From Macrothele yani (taxonomy: Eukaryota > Arthropoda > Arachnida > Araneae > Macrothelidae), in assembly GCA_039090855.1 (NCBI GenBank), contig CM076995.1, forward strand, positions 116,188,770-116,252,769: a stretch of 64,000 nucleotides of DNA. Reading direction: 5' to 3'. Under the pieces are notes generated by a model that saw only the letters and a list, made by a program, of their open reading frames with translations, did no database searches and was not told the DNA's origin. Shown in pieces: positions 55,156 through 64,000 of this stretch (the first letter of the stretch is position 1; every line of letters starts with the position of its first letter). The translations under genes and the position numbers were made by a program.

Positions 55156-55430
55156 CTGAAATTCTCTCACCCCTCTGTGTGCAACATCGTACTGGTACGG
55201 TGGCGCCATCTACTGTACTCTAATCTCACTAAAAACTCTTCTGTCAAAGTCGCTAGACTTGGTCTCATTCCTTCCGTTTCTGTGTCCTGCCCAAAAGGCA
55301 ATCTCGCTGTAGGTGGCTGGGACCTAAACTCTACTCACTGTGGACGGAAGTCCTACAAGAAAATGACAAATACTGTGGACTGCACTTGTAAAACTAATTG
55401 TTATATTCAAAACCGTGCTTGGGAACTAGT

Positions 55431-56450
55431 CAGGTCATATGTAGAGGATTTTAGGAAAGGAGTGTCTGACCCCAGGTCTTAAACAACTGTTACGGAGATT
55501 TAATACTAGAATTTCTGGCAAGATATTGAATCTCATTTCGCAACTTTTATTTCGCTTTTGTGCTAATTTTCCTCTGTTTCCACGAAGCGTGAATGAAATT
55601 TCACCGTGTCACTCCTCCATAAAACATCGGAAGCACGGTTTATTTAGAGACGCCAGTTTTAGTTTGTCTCATTTTAGAGTCTGCGCGTTTGTGTTTGGTA
55701 GACGGATTAGTATCGTCGTGCTCATTTGATCTTTTGCCTTCTTTATTTCAAAGCAGCCGACTGAAAGCGCAGGCCCTCTTAATTTCAAAAACACAACGGT
55801 GTTTTTTCCCATGGGCTTTGTGGAAACAAGAGGGAGTTAGGAGAGTCGATTGTAGGATTTGAAAGCGAGCGGTTGCGAGGAGGACGAAAGCAGGAAAAGC
55901 CTGAGGGGTGTTGAGGAAGCAGGTCTTAAGCTTACCGGGGTAATGGAGGTATTCTCCGCACCACGAAAAAATGACCGCAGAAAGATTTAGGCAGTGGATT
56001 CTTAGTTTCAGAAGAGCAGGGAGGAAAAATAATTAAGCTTAAGGACAACCTTTCTTTCAGCGATTAAGAAAAGACAAGAATAAAGTGCTTTATAAAAGAT
56101 TTGAAAGGATTACAAAAATTATTACTTGTAGCTATTTTATTATCTGCAACCACGCATGACTTTGTAAGTTAACATAACCACCTAACACAACCCTTAGAAA
56201 TAGGAAGCTAGGAGATTTGGGCTAGAGTGCCCGATAGGAAAGTGACACGGAAGCGAGGTAGTTTAAAGGTGGAGGAAGACTCCTTTATTTATTACCGGGG
56301 GACCAGTCACCGGGGCCCGACGGCTTAACGTGTCCATCTGACGCACGGCGAATATTTAGTGGTTCGAGCGTTTGTGCTTGCCTGGGATTGAACCCGAGGT
56401 TTTATCCGTGGCGATCACGAACGTTGACCACTAGGCCACCTGCGGCCCTC
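55431..56450 (-). repeat. SINE-B split by a solo LTR, 12-bp duplication
   Basis: Minus-strand SINE-B in two parts: 3' tail 55431-55487 (tgtagaggattttaggaaag, ccccaggtcttaaacaac) and the rest 56192-56450 with head gggccgcaggtggcctagtg and box B gggttcaatccc. ttgggaactagt is repeated exactly at 55419-55430 and 56451-56462. Between the parts is the LTR at 55488-56187. Confidence 0.9.
55488..56187 (+). repeat. Solo LTR inside SINE-B, 700 bp
   Basis: It begins tgttacggagatttaatact and ends ccacctaaca with ca beyond it; caac flanks both sides (55484-55487, 56188-56191). Homologous to 51151-52573 at both ends (agatttaatactag near the left, gagcggttgc, and the tattttattatctgcaac-like end), but about 700 bp of the middle is missing. 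Confidence 0.8.
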
Positions 56451-56462
56451 TTGGGAACTAGT

Positions 56463-57059
56463 GCCTTGTTGGCGGGATTTTACACTCTCCCGTTTTAGAT
56501 TCGATTAGTATTGCAAAAAAAAAAGCAGCAGTAAACGCACTTAACTTTTCTTCACTGTTTATTTATAAGGCTTATTAATATGTTAAAATCGGTTTGTCCC
56601 GGAATTATCTTATTTGTTTACACTTTCATTATTTGTCTTTTCTCTTTTTTAACCATAGACTTATGTATTTCCCCTGCATTATCGCATTCTGTTTCGAGTC
56701 CCAGAGACCCAAAAGGTTCTGTGTCGGACTCACGGACGTCGCGCTAGACAAATTCCTGGGGCTTCAGTACGCCCCCCCCCAATAATCTTCAAGTGAATTT
56801 TTCGTTTAAGTAAAAATAATAAATTTCTAAACCTTTACTAAATTCGCAATGTTATTATTTTAAATTGGTGATCTATCATCAAAAGATGAAATTTATGAAA
56901 TTTGTATTTGACCATATTCCATGCTACAGAAAGACTCGCAAGGCATTTTCTCTCGCTTAAGGACATTTTCCGCGGATCTATACATCAATTCGACGCTCAG
57001 TTTTGGGGCCTCGTACGCTGAATTTGATTTTACAGGGACAGTTTTCTTGCCCTGCGATG

Positions 57060-57122
<63 letters not shown>

Positions 57123-59026
57123 TTGCGTCTAACTGCTCTTAAATCTACTGTAGCACTGCTCAATACTCCTCCTTGCGACAAAGCTACTGGGTACCATCTC
57201 CATATTCTCAAAAGCCCATCCAAAATGGGGAAAAGATTGATATTTAAGTAATACCAATGCTGCGCTAAAATTATTCCTAAAACTAAAGATCTCGGTGTGG
57301 CATTGGCTCTGATATGAAATTAATCATTTTAAATTTGAATAGCAGCAATTAAATTAAATAATTATTAATTCTAAAATTCTGGAGTTTTTTATTTTTATTA
57401 CGGGGGTGGGGATGGACTGACTACAAGGTGGGGAAAAAATCAAACCCTCTTCAGTCTCCTATGTAAAAAAATTAAGCCCAATTCAACCCCCTTCCCCAAC
57501 GTAAGCCTAGCGGTGCCTCTAGTCCGACTACCCACATTTTTTCCCTCATTCGCCCCTTCGCTGTTACCTGCTTTGAAGAAACCGGGACCTGGCGCCGCAA
57601 GAGCTGTAAAACTACGTAGTCTGCAATCACTTTCGTTCACCGTGTTACTGTTTGTTGAGGACAAAGCTATAATGTTTGCAATAAAACTCTTGGTTGATAG
57701 GGCTCCGCTAACATGCAGTGATTAATTGCTCTGGGAAACGCTTTGAAACTGTTACTAACGGTTACCGGCGTTGCTGGTGAACCCTTGATGGCCCTGTTTT
57801 GAAGATTCCTCGTGCTGACTGCAAGATGGTGGCAAAGAGATTCACTGTTGTATATATTTTCAGGAAGAAATAATTCCCTGTATCTCTGAAACAGTTTGAA
57901 GGGAAAAGTAGCATTTAAAGGTACACAGTAAACATGTATTTCTGATGTTTAAAAGGCGAAAATGAGGTTTATGGTCACGTTGTAGTAATTTGCTTCCAAA
58001 CGGACGTTGAACGAAATATTCGGAACAACCGAATGTTCGCATTTTGGTAATGCGAAAACATGGGATTTGCCATGGAAGAGAAATGTTAAAGAGGAAGAAA
58101 AACAAAAATCATAAAAACAAAATCGACCCAAAATATTTTCAGTGTTTTGGCTAAAAAAATTAATCCATTGCCGAATATTTGAAAGCATAGGTAATCGAAC
58201 TTCTGCTTTATCAAGCTTTTTTATTATAAGTTGAGAGTTATTACCAGCCAAACCTTAAAAACTTTCTGTTTGCGCTGCTGGTTTTCGAACGGAAAAAAAT
58301 GTATCTGTAAACACTGCATCTGTTTTGCCACTGGCAGCTCCGTGCAATGTTTTGTTTCTTGTAAGTATTCGGTTATGCTAAATTCAAACTGAGCATGCTG
58401 CATATGTTAAACTATTGCATAAATGTTGCCTTTGAACGAGGTAGATGGCCTCTGTCAACTTTTTCTTATTTCTCCTTTCTTTGCTTTTTTCAGTTTCGTT
58501 CTTTTTCCTCTTTCCTTTCCTAACCATCCCATCTTCTGCTCACTGAAATCTCTCCTTTCCGTTGTACTTGTATCATCAGTCTTCCCAAACGTAGCGAGAG
58601 AGGACTGTGCAGGGAAATAGTCTCCATATTCGACCCATCCCTCGCCGTACTCTCGCCAACTTTCCGTGACAGCTCTCTCTTGAAAATAAAGAACCTTATT
58701 CAGATACTCTCGCCTCCTCCACGGAACTCCACCTCTTTTCCCACCATTCGACTTATCGGTCGGCCTTCAGCTCGTACGTCGCCTAAATGGGTAAGTCTTT
58801 GCAGTAACCTCAGTTTTTAACTTTCACGCCTTTTTTTTTTAATGTTTTATTTACATTTCTTAAAACAATTTTTATTTGACTCTGCTGAAAATAGTCCAGT
58901 TTCATACTTTTCGTCATCTAACCCTTTCCGTGGTGCATGCAAATATTAGGAGCCCAAAATTTGATTTCGAATTTTGAAATTGTTATTAACATAAAGTATA
59001 ATTCCGTATTTATAAGTCTTCCCGGT
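56463..59026. other. Unassigned sequence (about 2.6 kb)
   Basis: Contains the (CT)n tract at 57063-57117. A pyrimidine-rich stretch at 58440-58570 precedes a possible 5' exon (58630-58793) ending aaatgggtaagtc, which could be a splice donor just after an ATG; there is nothing else to support a gene. Confidence 0.45.
57063..57117. repeat. (CT)n microsatellite, about 27 units
   Basis: An almost uninterrupted ct run of about 55 bp, which produces poly-Ser-Leu frames that are not genes. Confidence 0.97.
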
Positions 59027-59550
59027 TGCCGAATTGTCTCAGTCGAGGGCTTCGAAATAGTCATCTAAGGTGGGCCCGGGTTCGAGTCCTGTGAGACATG
59101 GGTGGCGTGCTTGTCGCATGAACTGGCTCTGTACCCTCCCTGGAGTGATCTGCCCTAGGTGATCATGATATGTAGAGGATTTTAGGAAGGGAGTGTCTGA
59201 CCCCAGGTCTTAAACAAACCTTAGAAATAGGAAGCTAGGAGATTTGGGCTAGAGTGCCCGATATGAAAGTGACAGGGAAGCGAAGTAGAAAGGGGGAGGA
59301 AGACGCCCTTATTTATTACCAGGGGGCCAGTACCCGGGGTCCGACGGCTTAACGTGCCCATCCGACGCACGACGGATATTTAGTGGATCGAGTGTTCTTA
59401 CCTGCCTGGGATCGAACCTGAGGTCCTTTCCGTGGCAGTCACGAACGTTGCCCACTAAGCCACCCGCGGCCCTATCGGCCCTAGGTTAAGGACGGGTGAC
59501 TGTTTATAGCCCTTAGAGTTGGTCATGGTAGTCGCTACCTCCCCCCTAAT
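59027..59550 (+). repeat. SINE-A split by SINE-B
   Basis: The SINE-A 5' part (59027-59160) has head gttgccgaattgtctcagtc and box B gggttcgagtcc. The 3' part (59487-59550) has taaggacgggtgactgttta and gagttggtcatggtagtcgc. Joining at the 9-bp repeat gives a normal SINE-A body. Confidence 0.88.
59161..59477 (-). repeat. Full-length SINE-B, 317 bp
   Basis: Minus-strand head gggccgcgggtggcttagtg, box B aggttcgatcccaggcaggt, then gtcgtgcgtcggatgggcac, gtcggaccccgggtactggc, tcgggcactctagcccaaat and tail aggaagggagtgtctgaccc (inverse). gccctaggt is repeated exactly at 59152-59160 and 59478-59486. Best example of the family here. Confidence 0.92.
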
Positions 59551-60784
59551 GATGGAACATTTCACGTTAGTTGCGTGATACTTCAAAGCAGCCACATGCA
59601 GCAGCATAGCAGGCAATTTATGGAAGGTAATACAATGAGTTCAGTGTAGATAACTAGTGAATAAAGCTGTAATAATATCCGGAAAGAGATGGTAGAAAAT
59701 TCGACTGGAGTGTGATTCCCCAAATTGAGAAACAGATCCACCTTACCCCGTCATTTCTATGTTAAATGAAATTTCCGATGGAGCTTTCAGAACTCAGAAG
59801 TGCGTTAATCATTTTGTTTGTACTGTACCAATGTTTGGAAGACGTTTAGTTCATTTCTCTTGAAAGTAACAACAATCTGCCGTTTTCATGCCTTCCGAGT
59901 TATGTAACTTTATTAACCGGAGTTACATTTCGTTGTTTTATTAGTAATTTGATATTTTTGGTTAATATCACGAGAAATATTGGTTTTCATAAACCTGCTG
60001 CTCACTGACCAAGAAGTAGTAATAATACATTACCCTTATAGTTTTCAAGTCACTTTCGATTATATATAATGATGTTTAAATGCTGTTTGTATCTCCTGAT
60101 TATGGAAGCTTGAGAAGGTTCGCTTCCCGATTCAGAAGTGGCCTTTTCTCTTTTCTGTCCAGTTATATCTGATGTTTATATCCCTCCGTCACATCAGTGG
60201 GAGAAGGCCATGAAAGCAACATTTGCGACTAAACGATTTATTGACGTGAAAAATGATACTACAGAATGTAATCAGTTTGCTTTTTGGACAGGCCTCATTA
60301 ATTCCGCCTTCTCGTTACTTACAGAAAAAAGTTCGACGATGAAGCATATTTCACTTTTCCAGTAATTCATCTCTTTCATACAATATTCTCTCAGAGTTTT
60401 CTTTACTTCTTGCACAGTATCAGAATTTATCGCTTAATTTGGTCAGTTTTTTTTCTTTTCAGCATTTTAATTTAAAATACAAGAAACCCAAAGTATCTGG
60501 ATTTCTTTTTCTCTTCCAGTTGCGCATACGCGCGATCAGTAAACTATACAACAAGGTGCAAGTTTAAATTTTTGAGTAGGCTGTACATCATTATTTGCTT
60601 TGTCACAAAACTAGGAGCGTCATTTAATAAAACTTTCGGTACAATCTTCTCAGAGTTAAATAATTTAAAATTTCGAGATTTTCGACTAAATAGTTACTTT
60701 CCTCTTTATTTTATGCCTTCCACGCTTTTTAGGTACCTTTCGACGTACTGTTTAAGTCCAAAAAGTGCATATCTATATCGTGAT
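59551..60784. other. Unassigned sequence
   Basis: No gene recognised; a short TA run near 60061. Confidence 0.5.
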
Positions 60785-60842
60785 CTTCCTTTATTATTCT
60801 CAATCCACTGCTGGACAAAGGTCTCGCAAAGTCCCTTTCATA
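60785..60842 (-). mobile_element. Very short RTE-type LINE 3' end
   Basis: On the minus strand ctttgcgagacctttgtcca then gcagtggattgagaataata matches the last codons and stop region of the 33.3-kb LINE. Confidence 0.65.
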
Positions 60843-61427
60843 ATTTTTTCCGCGTTGAACAATTTCTTTCCATATCACTTCGAATAGCAATTTAGGATAT
60901 TTTTACAATTCCTGCGACTTTCTGCTTAACGTTTTAGCACTGCAAATTGTTCAACTGCTTTACCCACAGTTGTCCAATTAATACTCAGTAGTTTACAACA
61001 AAGTCAGCCTGCCTCCCGGCCTAAAACCTGAAGTTACGCCAGTGATATATCGTTGTCTCACATCCTTAGGAACCGGATGCCCGCTTGAATTTTAACATCA
61101 TGTCAGTCACAGTCACTACTTAACTAACGCACTCTCATTGCAGGGGCGAAAATTTGGCGAAATGTTTTTTGGCCATTTAGTCCCGGACTAACTGGAATAA
61201 CTCGCTAGCCCCAATTTACTTTGATCTTTAGTCCTAAGCAAATTAAGATAAAGTTCATATTGAGGAAATGTCGATTATATAAACTACTGAAACTACGACA
61301 TGTAGACAAAACATTCATTTTCTTCTCTTTTAGATAGGGCCCACCCACAACAAACCTCAGGGTCTGGGGTTTTTTTTCTTCACTCCCTCAGTTCACCTAA
61401 CACCGGAAAGCAGGCAACTTTTATCAA
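60843..61427. other. Unassigned sequence
   Basis: No gene recognised. Confidence 0.45.
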
Positions 61428-61429
61428 TA

Positions 61430-62343
61430 CAGTGGTGCCGCATTTTACGCGGATTCAAGTATACGCGGTCAGCCCCACTGCTAAATTCATATCACACGGG
61501 AAATGGAGCTACGAAAGAATCAATCAATGCGTGCTGGTGGCCCCGGTGTCAATGAATTTAAAGGTTTTCCTACCATCAACGAGAAAGCAAAACATATTAC
61601 TCAGATGGCCAAGCAGATTGGGGAGTGAAGACTTCGTCGCTATTCTGAAGAAATAACAGATTTGATTGGACTGATATCAAGAACCGTTGACTAATGAAGA
61701 GTTAGAAGAACTTGTGAAAACTTCCTCGGACAAAGATGATCATGACGACGTCGACGAACAAGATGAAACTGCCAGCGGTAATCTGCACAAGTTTGCCGAA
61801 ATTTTCCAAGCAGCAAAGCACTTGAAAGATTTAATTTCTAACTATGATCCCTCTATGGAACGTAGCCTTAAAATAAACCGAAGTATTGCGGACTCTTTAA
61901 TGCCGTATTATGGGATTTTTCAGCAGCTAAAAACGCACCGGCAACAGTTGCCGATAACAATGTTTTTCCAGAAAAAATCCCTTTTACCGGCTTCCCATTG
62001 CCCTGCCCAGAGTCTTCAACTACTGCACCTAATGCATCAGCTTTGGACCTCAGCTTTGATGACTCCGCAATGGTGTTACGTAGTGAAGGCAACGATTAGG
62101 TAGGTATGCATAAGGATTTGCATCATGCTATCTCATATTTTAACTGTAACGATTGCAGAAGCACGTATAGATTGTTCTTTGCAAAATACACATTATACTG
62201 TGTTAGATACACGTAAGCGAATAATGCCGTAATATATAACCTAAAAAAGCGTGTGAAGTGATTTATTGTATGTAATTTTATTATTGGTTTTGAATACACG
62301 TGGTCTCGTCGGAACGTTACCCCCATAAAACGCGGCACTACTG
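61430..62343 (+). mobile_element. Tigger (pogo-like) element, internally deleted
   Basis: Termini cagtggtgccgcattttacg and, inverted, cagtagtgccgcgttttatg, with TA on both sides (61428-61429, 62344-62345). At 914 bp it is much shorter than a complete Tigger (about 2.4 kb). The 5' region joins directly to the end of the transposase ORF, which is typical of a non-autonomous derivative. Confidence 0.88.
61640..62000 (+). pseudogene. Tigger/pogo transposase, C-terminal tail
   Basis: LTNEELEELVKTSSDKDDHD, an acidic stretch, HKFAEIFQAAKHLKDLISNY, RSLKINRSIADSLMPYYGIF and QQLPITMFFQKK correspond to the C-terminal region after the DDE domain of Tigger-family (jerky-like) proteins, which ends in a PCNA-binding-like QxxITxFF motif. 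The CENP-B-type DNA-binding and DDE domains are absent, so the fragment is inactive. Confidence 0.82.
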
Positions 62344-62345
62344 TA

Positions 62346-64000
62346 TCTCTTTTTTCCTGACTCTCTTCCCCTCACAACATCCGTACTTCTATACCGCAGT
62401 ACATAGATGCGGTTCGTGAAGTAGAAATGTTAGTTAGATATTTGAACGTGTAAGACTCAACAGTTGTTTAATTATAAAAAAGTATATATCAATTTAAAGA
62501 AACAAAAAAAAAATGTAAAATATCTGAGAAAATGCCCCGGCTTTAGCGCCATAGCTTTGGAAAAAAAAAACCCTCTTAAATTGTAGTCACGGGCAAGTAA
62601 AAAATATTTTGAACATAAAAACCGATATTCGTCAGATTAGCCGATTTTTGGACCCCTGTGATTTTTGAAACCATACAATACAGTATTAGACTCTTGAAAA
62701 TAAATTTAAGTATTTTTTTATGTGCCTCCTATGTCGGTCTCAATGGTGCGACATTCTCATAAATTAATGTGTCAGAATGATTGGAGTCTGGTTCAACGGC
62801 TCGTGTTTCATTTTACTTTTAGAGCATGCATCGATCCGCCCCGCGACTGTTTTAGAAGATGCACCGAAACATTCGCTCAGGCTTGTTTTGCGCTCATACA
62901 GGAAACATTCACTCTTGAATGTTACACCATTTGTATCTGAGCTTAAATTTGCGTGACGCTTTCAATGCAACGATGCACAGGAACTAATATCCGCGAAATG
63001 AAATGCATCAGAAAGGTATTCTCTGTTGCAGTTTCGTGAATTAAAAATAGTTCACGTTGTGAAGGCAACAACAGTCTTGTAAGGAACGAATCCCAGCAGA
63101 AACTGCGTTTCTGTGTCGCGCAATCTTTGCTATCACCGTTCAGTTCCTTGTTGAGGACAACGCGCTCTTGTTTGCTCTGTTCGTACGTACATCACGATTT
63201 GTAATGTAAAGGCTATGTTATGATGTTAAAGGCGTAATGTTCGTAACAGCGTTATAGAGTGTAGCAATCTGAATGCCTGATCTCTCTGCTGTGCGCGGCG
63301 ATTCCCATACCTGTAGCCGCCGTGAAGTCTCTGAGAAGCCACAAACACCAAAACGATGTGTAACCAAGGAAACTAATTTACGCACGTCCATGTATTGCAG
63401 TTAATTACATCATTCGGTCGTGTTGAATATGGAAATATACTCGTAATTAATGTTTGGAACTTAGATTAGGAGAACTGACTTGTTGAAGCAGAAATTACCA
63501 TTGCTACACATTGTACTAATTGGGGACAGGGTGGGCAGGATGGATTTTCAGTTCACCTGAAATCTTTGTTACGAATGTTTTGTGTATTGTGTCGGTCTTA
63601 CGAAATTCAAGGCAATTGTTAACTTTTAAGAATTGGAAGCGAGTAAATATTTTTCTTTAGCTACACTGTTATATCATTCTTTCATTAGCGTCTGTTATAT
63701 CATTCCTTTTCATCTGTGCAATCTGCATTTCAGAAAGGGATAACAAATTCAACAAGTTAGAAAAATCATGCAATGCATTGATTATAATACGCTTTCCAAC
63801 AAACCAGAAATCATTATTAAAACTATCAGGCTGTGGAATAAATATCGGTCCTGTGCCCTGACGTTTGATCCCATTTCGATTATGTTTAACAGAACCGGTT
63901 CAGTATACCTCCGAAATAACATGATAAAATTTTGTCACAATGGAAGCATTTTTATGTAAGTTATGATGCATAAGGGCTATGCAATAGATTCCGCTCCTGT
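62346..64000. other. Unassigned sequence (about 1.65 kb)
   Basis: AT-rich with A runs at 62503-62513 and 62561-62570. No gene, repeat ends or tRNA-like head recognised. Confidence 0.5.

Noticed and set aside
57000..57251. Ser-Leu repeat proteins
   Set aside because: Translation of the (CT)n tract.
58423..58620. 65-residue hydrophobic frame, possible secreted peptide
   Set aside because: Pyrimidine-rich sequence yields Phe/Leu/Ser-rich translation; no signal cleavage pattern or homology that I can point to.

Overview
This is a eukaryotic, non-coding window in which almost everything I can explain is transposable-element (TE) sequence. There are no operons and no long host open reading frames. 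What it does have is tRNA-derived SINEs, Tc1/mariner, hAT-like, foldback, Tigger and RTE-type relics, microsatellites and long palindromes. The mix (DD34E Tc1 and DD34D mariner fossils, an RTE-type LINE with a (GAT)n tail, a Penelope-like insertion with hammerhead-like motifs) fits an invertebrate, most plausibly an arthropod and perhaps a chelicerate. That assignment is an inference from element types; no marker gene is present. The window is probably intergenic or inside very long introns.

Layout. 1-1146 is the 3' part of a Tc1 element that starts before the window; 1186-1740 is a truncated mariner; 3266-4400 is a second Tc1 relic. 4781-5300 is an inverted pair of 217-bp arms, each with a hammerhead-like motif, flanked by a 14-bp target duplication. 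6837-9335 is a third Tc1 relic broken by a 1115-bp hAT-like element (itself carrying two SINEs) and by another SINE. 9320-10081 is a second mariner relic. 11.5-20.3 kb holds SINEs, a Harbinger-like element, a CACTG-ended element rich in subterminal repeats, and a possible hAT. 20.3-24.4 kb is largely unexplained apart from a 30-bp minisatellite. 24.4-27.2 kb is a hAT MITE followed by nested inverted repeats and (TA)n arrays. 27.9-29.3 kb is a LINE split by a SINE and a MITE. 33.3-34.1 kb is the best LINE fragment, followed by a 183-bp tandem duplication. 35.1-36.5 kb is a complete but dead Tc1 copy of the same family as position 1.

Further right: a hAT transposase C-terminal relic (38.4-39.0 kb), a foldback/Mutator-like element with about 590-bp arms and a 9-bp target duplication (40.57-41.98 kb), a palindromic array of 113-bp repeats (46.1-47.2 kb) with relatives at 49.2-49.9 kb, two solo LTRs of one family (51.15-52.57 and 55.49-56.19 kb), a second SINE family, and an internally deleted Tigger (61.43-62.34 kb).

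No gene here looks functional. The useful information is the insertion order: several elements sit inside others with clear target-site duplications, which gives relative ages. The most unusual item is the Penelope-like inverted repeat with paired minimal hammerhead-like motifs; the long-armed palindromic elements come next. I use 'SINE-A' for the abundant tRNA-derived family (18 copies or fragments) and 'SINE-B' for the rarer one.
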